64,000 bases of DNA from Varroa destructor (taxonomy: Eukaryota > Arthropoda > Arachnida > Mesostigmata > Varroidae), in contig NW_019211456.1 of assembly GCF_002443255.2 (NCBI RefSeq), positions 43,236,986 to 43,300,985 on the forward strand. Reading direction: 5' to 3'. Within the stretch, counting starts at the first letter, position 1. Each line of letters starts with the position of its first letter. Shown here piece after piece: positions 29,009-43,300 of this stretch. The position numbers were made by a program, and so were the translations under genes. The notes beneath the pieces are model-generated. The model saw only the letters and a program-made list of their open reading frames with translations, did no database searches and was not told where the DNA came from.

Positions 29009-32000
29009 TACCTATCGGGCCACAACTTGAGAATAGAGTCAGGTATACCAAAACAATATAGGGAGACGTCGTTGGCTATTGTAGAAGTATTAGCGTGATG
29101 TTGTGATGCAATCTAGTTTCTTTGCTGATTGCCTGAGTGCATCCTATTTAGCCCTTCACTCGTTTAATGGAGTGCGATGGAAGCTTGACTAATGTCATTA
29201 TAGCCGTAACCTTGATTTGCATGTCCTATGATTGCTTGGATATAATAGATCGTGATGTTTTAGTTTTTTCATTAGGAAAGAGAGTTGTTACTTGAATATT
29301 TATCTGACAAGAAGGATATCTCGATTTATAGATTCGATCTCATTCACGATAAGCGAGAATTCGTAATTTTAGATGCAGATGTTTCGGTCGATCGACCGGC
29401 AATTGCTTTTGTAGTGTTATAAGTCATTTTTGCCTTTTTCCTTAGCCGTGCAGTCATATACCAATTCTTAATCTCAGAATCATTGACTATGATACTGTAA
29501 TTGAAGATATTTTCATCTGAATAACCTTCATAAGTGTAAATGCATTTAAAAATATGTCCTAAATAAAAAATGCAATACAAAACGTTCATTCAGTAATCTT
29601 TTATCGAATTTAAAAATGTTTAGAGAAGTGATTGCAAGGACTTCGGCTTATTTAGAAGGTACGAACAAGTTGACATTGAGAAATCTCTTGCAACGCAGAC
29701 ACTGTTTGAATTCATTCACTATTTCAGTTTGTTATATTAAAACATACTTTATAAAAGTTTAAAGTTGGCTAAAATTACATCATTCCCGATGGGAGGAAAA
29801 TTCGGTGCGTAAATTGTTTTGGCAGAACTAGAAAAAAATAGTTGCTTTAATCAAAAGCCAAACTGAATTTGTGGTTTCTTTTAATTTCAAGTTGTAGATC
29901 GTCCGTCCATCGCTCAAACGATGCTCAACGAACAGGGCAGTCGGCCGAAAATCTAGAGATTTAAAGTGCCAAAATTAAAATCGTTTTTGTTGAGGAGATT
30001 CAAGCTTGATTGACAATATGATAGAACTCGTTGAGCTACTCATGCTGCGTTTTCAATTCGTCTCCTAAAGAATATCAGTTGACGCTTTTATAGTCAACCG
30101 TTCATCAGGCGGAAGAGCAATTAGCAGTAATGCGACGACAACCAGGGTATATGCTTAATTCGATTAGCTCTAGTTAGGCTTTGTCTTAGCGACGTGAATA
30201 CTAACATGCGTATATACATATCTGGAGGGTGAGCCATGGGCAATAGGACCTATCTAGGGATTTTCTATTCATTCGAAAACATTATTTGATCAAAAGCAGC
30301 CATTAAGAACTAAGTTGGCTTTTTCTAATTAAGACCTGTACATTTATTTTGCGGCTTAAGTTCATGATTAATTATATAAAAAAGATGAGAAGGTTGCCAG
30401 TGGCTGTGTGCTAGAGAATGCGTATTTTTATCTCTATTTTTTACTATCATTTAAGTTGGATTTAATCAGGGTATACCGGAATTTAAACGAAATCGATAAG
30501 TATACAGCCACGCTAGAAACGTCAAATGATAATAGCACATGGAAATGGACCCGAGTATTCCACTAACACGAATTGAATATCCAAGTTTTGAAGGTTTAGT
30601 GTCTATCAACAATCTAAGTGTTTTTGACGACAGAAAAAAGAATAAACTTTTTTTGGTAAATCGTAAACCTTTATTTTAAAATAAGTTTTAACATGTCGGG
30701 TATTCTCGCTAAAGAGCAAATTTCTACAGAAGAGGAGATTGCGTTGTATGTGTCACGGAAGTTCAGATCTTTTGGAAATGCTTGTTGTATATCGGCAGGT
30801 GCTATAACCAAAGCCATGCACTCTCTACATCTGTATTTTACTGTATTTCAAGTGCAATCAGCCTTCGTAAAACTTTGCTTTGCATTTTAATATCATAGAC
30901 TACTACTCATTTTACAATATTCATTACTGCGTTATTTTGGTAAGGTAAACTTCTAGCTGTTTTGGGGATCCGATCGCAGTCATGATTTTCGATCAGCATA
31001 GAGTGGTTTCTGTGTTGGGGATCTTAGACGTATCATCTGTCTGTAGCTGTAATTTTAATAAAGCCTTCATTTCTAGGACAAAATAACATCATTGAACTTC
31101 CTAATCAAGTTTTTTGTAGGGTTTGTCACCTCTGCTCGGATATCATGGAACTGTCCCGCTTGTTCCAGCTTTTATTATTATGGCTTTTAATACCGTTCGT
31201 TGTACGGTCTATATATTTCCGTGCCCGTTCTACTATTACATTGAGTGGTAGCCTTTCTGCTAATGCGGTTCTATTGCATTTAGCCTCTATCTAGTGCCCA
31301 AATTATTCAGAACCACACAGTCTTGAATGTCTTCCTCCCTCCGCATTGTTTCTTTTATCGCCGCTTCTTATCGTGAGCTACTATGAGTCTGTTTACTACT
31401 TTGTAGTAGCAATAATAATAATAATGAGCTGTTGTCAACATGGCTGTTTGCCGAACCCTCCACCGCATCTCGCGATAAATCTCGCTCAATCCAGTAGGTC
31501 CCATCCAGTAAGCGCTGCACCTATAGCACAAGAGGAAGGGAGGGAGAGGAAAAGTAAGTGGCTGACTGAGTGGTTCCGTCGCGACATTGATATTTTTTGG
31601 CTGCAGAAGCAGCAGCAGCAGCAGCAATGGCAACATTGCCGTACGACCAAATCTATAAGAATAGCTAAGGCGAGCAGGTTTAGTGACTTGCAATCCGGAG
31701 ATATTCGCATACACACACAAAGTATATAATGCGCAACGCCCTGCGAGATGATATAGAGAGCAATAGAAGGGAGATTTGCAAGTCGAAACAAACGAATGAA
31801 TTATCCAGGGCGTAAGTGAGAAGGCATAAGCATCACGTATTGACCCGGCATTACTGACTCTATATTGATGTGAGAGAGAAATTGATCTTAGCGTTAGGCT
31901 CGGGTGGCTATTATTGTCATCAGCATTGCTTATGTAAGATCAGCAAATGCCGATGACACGTAATTGCCGTTGTGGTGCGCAGCTGGTACCGATTAATTGC

Positions 32001-32088
32001 TGTGGAGAGACAAAAATGGCGTGTTAAAGAACTGTCACGAAAAGCAACAGGATAGGACATTCTTCTCTGAACCTACTCTGTATCTCAC

Positions 32089-32343
32089 ATGGCGACTACC
32101 TATCGGAGGCTCGCGCGGATTATTCGAACGTTGCCTTTAGATAAGGATAACAAAACAAAACATTATGATTTCATAGTCAGAGGCATTTACGTGTATTGCG
32201 AAGGATTTTTTGCTCGAAAGAATATCACCGTATTATGGACCCGATATTTTCAAAGATGGCTGTCAACGTGTTGTGGAGAGCACGAAATAATTTACAGGAT
32301 CCTGTGTGGCATTCAAGAAATGTCATTACAAACTAACATCAGG
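32089..32343 (+). CDS. Candidate first exon, unknown protein
   Basis: An ATG in reasonable context (CTCACATGG) opens 85 codons ending exactly at a consensus splice donor, GTGAGT at 32344, in phase 0. The product is basic and Tyr/Arg-rich (segments KTKHYDFIVRGIYVY and YRILCGIQEMSLQ) with no domain I recognise. No matching downstream exon was identified, and no splice support beyond the donor is visible. It may be a chance frame. Confidence 0.15.
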
Positions 32344-35300
32344 GTGAGTCATCATTTAATGCATACTAATACACGCAAAGTCTGTGCAATTAATGCGTGG
32401 ACCCTCAGTGACAAAATTTCCTAAGCCATTATGTTCTGTGCGTATTATATGCACATTGTTAGGTTCCTACGTTTACCCTTGCTGTTACTACTGCTAGAGG
32501 GAAGAAATAAGTAACGTCGCCCTGGAAAAAGGCCGCTGTGAAAAATTGCTCATTCACTGCTGCTCCTATTTAGCTACTTTGGTTTCTTTTACGTTTAGTA
32601 TTGCCGTAAAGCATTGCTTAGGACAGCTGCCACAATCCAGCGTAAGATAAACCGTGTATCTCCCTAGGGAAGATATCGAACATAGACGATTTTGTGTGTC
32701 GCTAGGTTTAGTGGCCAAACATGTTACTCTGGCACCATTACGGGGACGCATTGCTGCTATTAAAAGGAAATAACAATTCAATTGTAATTGTGTGCGTGAA
32801 CTAGCTTCACGTGGTGTTGTTCTCGCTGATACAGTACTTGGCCGTACTGGCGTCTATGCAATAACACCAATAGAAGTGTGCCATATACGCAGTCCTCTGC
32901 GAACTGCCCTCGTGCGATTTGAATTTCTCCGTATTTTGACTAATTAGAGTCTAGTAGATCATTCCAGCTAAGCAAGTGTTGCGGCTAATGATGTCTAGTT
33001 TGCTTAGCTAGCAGTATTGAATTTATAGTTCGATGGACTCATTACAATGGACGGGCGTTGTTTTTTGTAAAACCTTTTCTGTAAAGAATCAAGTAAGGTG
33101 TTCATGTTTTAGATTTTTTGTGTTCTTAGCTACTCGGTGGGCTTGTTTCCTTTTTGGTATTATGAAATATAAGTAATTTCCAGGTAGCATATTGGATAGC
33201 AAATGGAGTGAGGCTTGAACTAGGCTTTTTACATAGCTGGAAACGATAAGGCACCCTGACATTGTATTATAAAGAATATCTCTTATTGCCTTAGGGTGAC
33301 GTATATCTATTAATGAAAAAGCTTTGTGTGACGGCATTCGCTTGCTTCTTTTGAATATTTTTTTTAAAGAGGGGATCTAATTTACTTCTTTTCAAGGTAT
33401 TGTTAAACCAAAGTAACCCAATTCCCGTTTATCGGAAATATAACCTTTAGGTTTATGGAAACTAAAAACATCCCTATTTGTATTTCACCTAAGCTTTGTT
33501 TTAAGCCAATCAAAAAGATATTAATTCTATTTTTTTCATATGTACTTTATCTAGCAGGCATTAAACAGGTAAGGTCTATTCATTGATTACTGTTTCAGCT
33601 ATATTTCATTTAACAACTTGTATATGACTTTTTTATAGTATAGGTTTTTGGCCAAGTTAGTTCTTATATCCGACGATGTCAATGTACAGTCGTATACTGA
33701 ATTATTGTAAGAAACGTATTTCCTTTAGTGCACCGCCTTTTAGTGCAATTAATAAGTTAAAACCTTATTTGTTTGTGTTGGTTATACAGGAAAAAGCAAG
33801 CTTTTAAGAAAAACATTGTAGGCAAAACTACGTTAATATTAGATAAAAATTTAACAATTCTGTCCAGGAGTGCAACGACAGATCAGCATATGGTATTCGT
33901 CACTGTAAATATTAGATTAAGCTGGCCACATGTGTCGGTCAACAGTAATTTTCACAGCTGCTCTAAATCCTTAGCAGGAAGATATCCACGTATTAGAGGT
34001 TGTGGAATTCTAGTCCAGGCCTAATTTAACCTTGCGACTACCATGACGACGACAATCCCGGTAAAATTTGAATTCATATGCAAGTTTTAAGGCACAACTT
34101 AAGCCTTTCCAAAAATTATAATACTATTGACTTTCGCAGATTTTGTTATCAGAAAAGGGCTATATCAATTTTTTGTTTCATGTCTTTTTTCTCACTAAAC
34201 CTATTTACACTTTTTACATACCCTATTCCTACGCGCTCGGTCGGACATTGAAAAAATATAATTGTTTTTATAATTAAACGTAAGTTTGCAATAACGCTTC
34301 AATATTAACGTATATAAACTTATAATACTAAATTCGCAAACGTTCAAATTCACCAGTGGCGGTAGATCTGGTGTTAATCACCCTTATCGGCACGCCATAG
34401 ACAATTAAATAATAGGCATTCTTTTGACAATGAATCATGAGCTATAGTACAGGAGCTAATACCAGACAATATCTCTTGAGCATTAACCACAGCACATGAT
34501 GGAAATTTCCAAACGTATCCTTTTTAGATGGACAGAAGTGTTTACCAAGTATGTGCTTCGCTCCTTTGCTCGAGAAACTGCTGTAAAACCCTGTCAAAGA
34601 ACTCGCAATCGCGCGAAGTGCTGCACTTTAACTTTCACAAGTTCCACATTCGATTCAAAGAAGGAGCGCATGAATTGTTTTTCTCGAAAAGAACTATAAC
34701 ACTGTGTAGGGATTTCCTTATGATTCGCAGTGGAGCTATAGAAAAAAAGTCGGAAAACGCACCCTTCAAATATAACTCCAGGTAGAAAACAGTTCCACTT
34801 TAATCCTAAAAAGCGTTTAGCTGTGGTAGTATTTATAGGCATATGGTAAATGCAGAAAGAAGATGAATGCAAGTGGCGTGTTTAACTATAGACACAGAAA
34901 AGGCTTAGGATGACAACGAAAGGATCATGCGGAATGATTCTTCTCTTTTTTCTTGAACGCGTGCCGAGGTGATTTCAAGCCTATTCTGCTGAGCCTACAT
35001 ATGCCCTTTGATCTTTTAGTGTTAGCTAGTGCTTAGACAGATTGTGATAGACAAACACCGTAGAAGCTGACGTAGCATTTTATTGAACATATTTTATCAA
35101 CAATCTTATTTATTAAAATGTATCTACTTCACCGCACTTTATTTGTGGAAATAATACTGTTATTTCTGTAAACACTAAAATGTCACAAATAACAAGTGTT
35201 CGCAAGTTTCGTACACTCGAGTCTGTGTAATGTGGAGGCAGAATAGTGGGTTTTACGATTGCTAGGGGTTGGTCTGGTGACATCGGCCTAAATATCTGCC

Positions 35301-38180
35301 TGGGTTAAGTTGAAAAGGTAATTAATTTTTCAACCTGAAACGTTGTTTCACAAACTGGACTTCAAGCAGAACTTCTGCTGTAATCCGAAGCAGGCTGCAT
35401 GAGCGACAGATGCTATTAAACACTTGGTAGGGAGCACTTACTAAAGGCAAAAGCTGCGTTCTCAAAGCTGATTCTGATGCCTACGCAAAGTTTTATAGTG
35501 ACTAGCGCTCACCCGGAAACACATATATGGACTCATTTGGTGAGAGAGAATCATTGAATGCATTTTTATGTGTGTAATCGTGTATATGCACGTTCATAGC
35601 TGAATTACTACTAGGGTTACTAGCCCGTCCCAGTTCTGACTCCAACCTCGAAGATCATCCGGAGTCTCGTGAGGTAACTTGAAAGTTGGTCTATAAAATT
35701 TTCCATCGTCGATCTATTGAGCCGCGCCGAGCACCAGATAAAGGTTCCCGTTTTGGTACATTCTTTGTCGAGGCTAACGTCTCTGAATGACGTTGGAACA
35801 AGGCATACCTGGATTGCTTGTTGGCTGCTCCGCGCTCTTTTCTAATTTTTGGCAACTAAGACGGAATCAGCTTCTAGGTGCTTCAGCATCCCACGGTTAG
35901 CATCCACCCAACTACCCCGAAGTTTGATACCTGGCAGGCGCGAGTTCTTTACCTCAATCTCAATCTCAGCTTCTTTTCGGCCTTACTTTTGCCACCCGCT
36001 CCCTTCTTGTCTGCTGTAAACTGAGTAGATGAGTAGGATCAGTAGGAAAACAAGCCGTTGGACGAGATTTACTCTGCGAGAAACATAAATAGCGCTCTCA
36101 AAGTTTACTCAGCAACGCGCAGTATACTGGGTAGTTCATCACTATTACCTGTTGTCTGTGTAAAATAATGGGCCGTATCATTTCTCTAGCCCTTGTATAT
36201 ACGGTAATAAGCAATAGTGCTGAACCTGCTGTCGCTGAGTTGAGCCTGCTAAGATGCAACTCGCTTAGTGCGGCGAGAGCTTTGTTTTCGACCTCTTTTC
36301 TATTTCTATCCCGCGCACACCCTCGTTATTACATGAGTGACTGTCGATCGCTATAATGTTAGTGCTGGTGATGATAATGATGAAACGGATGCATCAAGTG
36401 GCAGTAGTAGAGGTTAGTACTTGGAAAAAAAAAATTTTCTCGCGAATCCGCCTTTTACGACGGGTCGAGGATGGTTACGCCAACTGATCGGCCCATGGAC
36501 TCATCTACAGACTGCTAGGAATTACTAAGTTAACGCATATGCAGAAGTTCGCTAAAATAGCGAGAAACGAAATGCAACGCTCTTTCCATGTGTTGAATAA
36601 GCTATAGATGCTCTATGCAGCGCCGGTCATAAGCATAATTGTGCGGGGGGTAAGATCACTTATTGGGTATGTCGTGGCGTCTTTGCCGCTTAGCAGCAGC
36701 TCAGCGACGAGGCTGTGCAGCAGGCGGATTCGTTCGTTTGGTTTCTATTTTGTAACCATACTACTTCCTACAAGTAATATTTATATGAGCGACAGTTTAT
36801 TTGTAAAATAGGTATGTCGTACTCCATCTCCATATGTCGGTTATGATGACTGACAGAAAGCCGTCGGCAACCACACTGTAATTAGGTGACGCGGTTGTTG
36901 AGCGATCATTCACAGGAAGGTTTATTCATGCACGGTGTATCTAGATGCCGTACAAAAATGTTTCAATCAGTCTGGCTATATTGGAGTTTATCGAAACCAA
37001 AAAAGAAGTTTAGTCTACTATATTTATCTCCATTCGCAATATTGCATCCGTAGTTGTCTTTATCCAAGGCAGTAGTTCTGTTGTACGTCCAGATCAGGTT
37101 TTTTTTTCTTTTTGCTAAATTCAGGGCATGCGTTTTTGTGTGATCGGTAAAATTGAGCTGTTGATGATGTTGCTGATAGAAACGGTCCTTTGTGACCGGC
37201 AGTAACATTTGCTTGATTTTCATTATTCTGTCGTTGCTGTTATGTTACCGATCAATATTCAATCTGTGATAACCGAAAAGCATGTGTATGGCCAAGCTTT
37301 TCCTTACTAACTTATGTCGAATTCACGTAACGGTAGATACCTCTTTTTGAGTGCAGTGGCAACAAATACTTTGCTTATCAACACTCTATGGTCGTATATT
37401 GTGAGAATATTATAAAGAATCCAACAGGTTTTCTCGCTTACATTTATTCATAAGTACTACATTCTTTCAATATCGTACGCATCCGTAAACTATAACATAC
37501 CTGCTGTGAAAACAACTTTATTGAGAACTTGCCCACGTGACGTGTGGAAAGGTGCTAACCGAGCAGAGACCCATTCGGATTAGCGCAAAGCGTTGCCAAT
37601 ATGGTCCGAAGGACACGATGCAGGGAACATGTTTAGGCGTATAAAATGTTTCGTGTGGTATCAACATTATTGGAGAGTGCAAGTGATTTGAACTTTGAGT
37701 GTCTTACGTGTATATATTGAAATTAAGCAGACGGGTACTACCAGCTCAACGTATATTATTTCACTGAAAGCGTTTCGTAGTGAATAAGAATAGTTTTCGC
37801 GGTATTTTCTTCGATGGCGATTGCTTATTATCCCTACTGGTATGGCTTCTACGCGCTCAAAATTGTTGTTAGCAAAAATGTTGTCAGCTTAATTTTATGA
37901 ATAATATTAGATTTTTTAGTTTTATGGGAGGATTTTAGGCATGCATTATAAATCCTACAGTACGACATTTATGTTGTTATCAGACCGACTTAATAAGCTT
38001 TATAAAGTCTGGTAAGTGGCCTTCGCGATTTCATAATGTGCGCGTATGTCAGCACTTGTTGACGTCGTTTTAGTGTGAACGAATTATGACGATAAACAGT
38101 AACAGTCTTTGATCAGTTAGTGCTACAGCTAAATTTACATAATAATTAGAATTAACGTTGAACTGGCCTAAAATCAAGCC

Positions 38181-38211
38181 GTCGGGCGTGGTCGACCTGA
38201 CCACACCCGAC
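38181..38211. repeat. GC-rich 13-bp hairpin
   Basis: Arms 38181-38193 (GTCGGGCGTGGTC) and 38199-38211 (GACCACACCCGAC) pair with one G-T-type mismatch around the 5-base loop GACCT. It stands out as a GC-rich island in AT-rich surroundings about 2.2 kb upstream of Reps. Confidence 0.8.
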
Positions 38212-40362
38212 CACAACGGAATCTGATCTTTTGGATGGGATACTTCAGAGCTATCAAGAATGCTTTCAGCTTATGAACTTTTTTTAGACAGTGAAAAAAT
38301 AATTTCTTTACGGAATTCGAGTTTAACGTAATACAATCGTACCAAGGTTAAGTGAATTTTGGCGATTCTAATTTTGATATTACTGAAAACCTGAATCGTG
38401 CAACAATTCGAACATTCAAATGACTTGCCAAACGGAAGGTTGTCAACTAATCTTAAATATTCCGTATGTAACCACAGAGTAGGTAGTTTTCTTAAGTAAG
38501 CCCTCCAAGTCCACTGGCTAGATATAAAACTTACTAGGGCTGTTGGTTAGGTATCTAAGCTAATAATCTTCAAGCGATATCAGCGAAAGATTTGTTCTTA
38601 AAGGACAAGCAATATTACAGTGATATTTTTGTGTATTCTTTAGGCTTTACAATTAGATAGGGATTCGGTATCAGTTACTGGAGGGTCTCTCCTTTCAATA
38701 TGAACCTTAAGCATTGACTATGCGCCTCAAGCTGGGTCACTTTGAAGCATGGCTTATTTAATTCCTAAGAATTAAATACATTTAGCTTTGATAAGATAAA
38801 CTACCGTGATTTTCATACGTTAAAGAAGTAAACAAGTAATTTGTTGTCATTATTGTTTTTAATAATACTAGTATCATGTTGTTACCGACACCACCATTTG
38901 TCTTTTTTTATTTTCTGCTTATTTTTCATTTGAGGATACGGGACGTATTGGAAAAGAGATCATCGAAGCCTATATATCAACACAGCCTATTATAATCGTA
39001 GGAACTTCTGCTCGCACATTCACCGTCATACCATTTATCATACCATATAGAATAAACAGAGTTCATGTATACAATAGGTAGATTTGAGAAACATTTTGTT
39101 TGATTTAGTGTACGGGCTACCTGACTGGGAAGCTGACTACTGATTTATCCACAAGTGGAATAACTAGCTTTCACGTTCAAATTTAAAGAGATCATCTGGT
39201 GATTGTTTACGGTGAACATGTCTGATTCTTCCTAAGTCTATTAAGCCGAAACAATGTGCAAATTGGTCGTATGGCGAGAAAACTGCAGTGAAAGCTTACA
39301 CTATACGGAGGACTTCATTGCACTCAGAACATTTGCTCTTAGCTTAAGAGAGGTTGGTGCAAATTGCACACCCTGGCACCCCTTCGAATTACCCCTTTTT
39401 TTTCGCATACACTTCGCGGACTTCTGATAGCGAGCTGCGCTATGGTACTATATAGCCATGCCAATTAATCACTGTGTAACCACACATGTGAGATGGTTCT
39501 CACTAAGTACTGGATATACGTCACTACGGCTGATTGTGTACCATGCATTTGATCCGTTCGAATGAACCATTACAAGAATCAAAAGGGAACGGAGAAGAGA
39601 TAATTTTTCAAGTTTGAAAAGAATTCTCCTAAACGACAGATTTGTAAAATTGAGGAGGTAATGAATGCAAGTGGCAAATTGCAAGAACGAACAGATCGCT
39701 CAGATGTGTCCGGGATATTTATGGAAAGTCGAATTTGTGAGTGGGTTAAAGAGACGAGCGTGAGTAAACATGTTCGAGTAATAACTCGACATTCCGGAAA
39801 TTCACAGTCCACGATCTTTTTAAACAGCAAAACACAACGTTAAGAAAAGTTAAATGGTCATGTTGAAACATTTTCGAACAATCCCGTGTCGAGTATATGA
39901 ATATGAACCACTCAGTGTCAGTAATAGATGTCATCGCTAAAAGTTTTCATGCAAATTTTCAGGAAGCACTGGAATATTACCAACACCAGCATCGTTCTGA
40001 TCGCCGTCGTGTGTGACCCACATCTTAGAATTTACCGACTTCATATCACTAAAGTGTCGTCGTGCATATCGTGGAAACGCGCGGACGTTAAACGATCAAC
40101 AGCTAGCAACCTGCTAATCCTCGATTGGAGGGTCAATACCTATCGGAGAATGCTTGTTACGTTTAACTGCTGGTAGCAAGGCCGGCGGAGGTGGCCTACC
40201 TTGAGGGGGTCGCCGAGGCCAGCCAAGGAACTCAAACGCAACGCCATCAATACGATCAAATAGATACGGGACCTCGCCACAGGTATAAGCGTGGGGTGGT
40301 AGTTGTGCTCGTTGGAGCCGTCGTTAGTCCGCTTGATTGTCAACCAGTCGTATTCCCCCCTG

Positions 40363-43300
40363 ATGGACAACGGGGGTGCACTCGGAGGTGTGACAAGTTA
40401 TCAACCCGCAGCGACGGCAGCGACCGGCGTGGTTGCTCCACCAGCCAGTGCCGGAGGCCTGTCAAATGGTGGTGTTCAATTGTCGGTTGAAGAACACGCC
40501 CTCTACGAAGAGCTCTTTGCAGCTCTTGACGTTGGCGGTGACGAACGCATTCAGGGCTCACAAGCCAGTGTTCTGCTCAGAGCAACCAATTTACCCACGG
40601 AGACGCTTCAACTGGTAAGTCAAAGAAAACTCTACTGTTTTTATTACGTGCATCACTATTTTATTCCTTGAATTTCTATTAAAGTTATTTTTCCTTATTG
40701 GGGACTACGTAATATTTCCTCATTTCATAACCTTTTATATCGCATTTGCTGAAAAAACATTTGTTTCTAGCTCCTGGCAACATAGGGTAAGTTAACGGTA
40801 AGTTAAATCTGACGGACTAAACCGAACAAGTTAACCCCACAGCTCTACTAGCCGCTCTTTTATACCAATAGTCGTCTTCAGAAAACAGAAGCAAGAGATA
40901 CGTATAGCAACATACGTTTCTCGTCCGCCGAACGCCCCTTAGATTTGTCATATACAGCTTCGTATCCTTGCGGCAATACAAACAAAATTAATACAAATAT
41001 GTATATTACAGTGACTATTGTAAGTAACCTATTCTACTGACAGCACGTTTTTAAATTGCGATTCCTATGGACATGTATCTAGGTACTAGTATATGAATGC
41101 ACCCCAAAAGGCTTGATTGCCTCCTCTAACTCTGTGCCCCAATTTGCTGTTTGCTGCTCTCAGTTTTTCTGATGCCTGTGCTTACGTTATGGAATCAGTT
41201 TGCCACTGTAACACTCGTACGGGCCTTAAGCTGTCCGATCTTTGCCAACCTCCATCATCATGCGCGGTTTGCTGCTTTTTCACGAACTCTTTTCGTCTCT
41301 TGATAAGCCTGTCGACCTCTTACTTACACAGATTTCCGCCTGTGTTCACCTGACTGCATTCAGCCTGAAACTAGATTCCATTTTGGGCCTGAATTTTTTT
41401 CAGGAATTCGACTTTGTCCCTTCACTGTAATGTTTAGTGACCACGCATTCACTACAAGTTCGACGACTATTCGATTTGCTGTCGGCAACGTACATATGAA
41501 GATTGGGATTCGCTACCATTAAGTGTCCTCTCCATTCGAGTCTTGAATTCAAGCTTTTATTTGCGTGGGCTCTGGACCTGGCAATTAATTGATTGTGTTA
41601 GACCAGTAATAGTCCAATTCTTTCGAAACTTAAGATACCTCCAAACAAAAAAGATAATAAGAACTAACAATGTAAAGAAAAGTTCTTTATATACACATAT
41701 GGAAAGAAATAGTTAACATGTGTGTTTCCTCTCGCTGTTTGCATCGTTTTTTTCCAGATAACGGAACTTTCCGGCGCCAAGCGCGTTGGACACTTCGGAC
41801 GATCGCAATTTTTCCGTGCACTGAAGCTGATTGCGGGTGCTCAGAACGGCTTGAAGCCCTCAAGTGAGGTGTTGGCAGCTCCGCTCCCTTTGCCGAAGCT
41901 CAACATGGCTACAGCTCAGCATACAGCATCGACTCTACTTAACAATAATAACAACAACAATAACACAGCGAGTGCAAACAACTGCTATGGGGCTGGCCCA
42001 GGTGCTGTGGCCGACAGTCGGAGTCCGGAACAGCAACGGCCGCAGCAACAGCAGCAGGTGGGCGGCTCAACAGCTTCAGCCGATGCGGAAAAGACATGGG
42101 CAAGCTTTAACTGCTTGGGTAAGAATGAGAGAATATGGTTTTATCTTGCGCGGTATCGTGCAAAAAGACGCAGAAACAAACGTCCATAAGCACCTACGTA
42201 CTCACAATCGGATTAGGGGAACAGCAGGCTCGAGCGATACTCGTTTGTTGTTATAATCCCGATGTAATTGAAATGTAGTCAGAAACACAGATACATACAA
42301 TCTGGCCCAGAAAGCTATACAACCGCGGAATTTGGTTCCTTAGTGTCGTGAAGAAAAAACACATAATTCATATATATTTACTCAATAAATAGGACCATGT
42401 CTCAATAATGTTAACAAGAAACAAAATATGGCTAATATTAGTGGAACAGTTACATACTCTATGGATTTTGCTTTTATTACCTGTTTGACTAAATTAACAA
42501 TTGTTTTTTTCTAGCAACAGACGAAGAGTGGTCGTCGTCAAAGTTACTTCTGCAACAGCTTCACACATCCTCTGAGGAGCACCGTCATTTGCTCGGGGGT
42601 ACTGCGGGAGACGAAGTCGATGTCGAGACTGATTCCGGTCGGGCAGGCGAGACGGAGGACGGCGAAGATGGAGAAGGAATCTGGACGATCACTCGCGAAC
42701 AGCGAGCTTATTATGTAAAGCAGTTTGCGGGAATGCAGAGCGATCTCGAAAGAGGCAGAATACAAGGACGGCAAGCGAAAGAGTTTTTTGAAAAAAGGTA
42801 TGGATGCTATACCCTTGAACTACATAAAGGAGATTTGAAGGAGGAAGTTGTCGTCCGCCTTTAGTACCCTGTTGTTAAATGTATCGCTGCTAATATCTTC
42901 ACGTGAAGGATCCACTATGACGATTAATCAAGTTGTGTTGAAGTACAGTTTATTTGCCTGTAAAATATACTGCGTTTACAGGTTTTATGCGCCTCTTGTA
43001 TATAATAGGTATGTACCTCCACGCAAGTTTCAACCGATTTAGTCGACTCTTATCCGCATGTTAGCTCTTTTGGGTTTAGTGTTCTAAGACATATGCAATA
43101 CCATTTTTCCCATATGCAATATGGGAATAAAAAGTGACTGCTAGGATGATCGTAGTTATAACGCGTATGTGCGTTCTTCTGTCTTTTCGGTACGCCTGGC
43201 GGACTATTATATAAAAAAATTGACTGTCTATTAGCCGTCTACCCGTGGCAGAGCTATCGCGAATTTGGCAGCTGGCTGATATCGACCGTGATGGCCAGTT

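Larger units (their letters stand above)
24239..40190. other. Intergenic interval between Caf1-55 and Reps
   Basis: About 16 kb between the divergently oriented Caf1-55 and Reps. The part from 24.6 to 26.4 kb is less AT-rich and carries CT and GAGT/CAGT simple repeats; the rest is AT-rich. SINE-like copies lie at 24.8 and 28.9 kb and a hairpin at 38.2 kb. Open frames on both strands at 26781-27329 overlap and have no family signature. A CAG run at about 31605-31629 lies in a frame I do not consider coding. One weak exon candidate at 32.1 kb is listed separately. Confidence 0.4.

Noticed and set aside
31346..31791. Overlapping open frames with a Gln or Leu run from a CAG repeat
   Set aside because: Length comes from the trinucleotide repeat; three frames on two strands are open with no domain.
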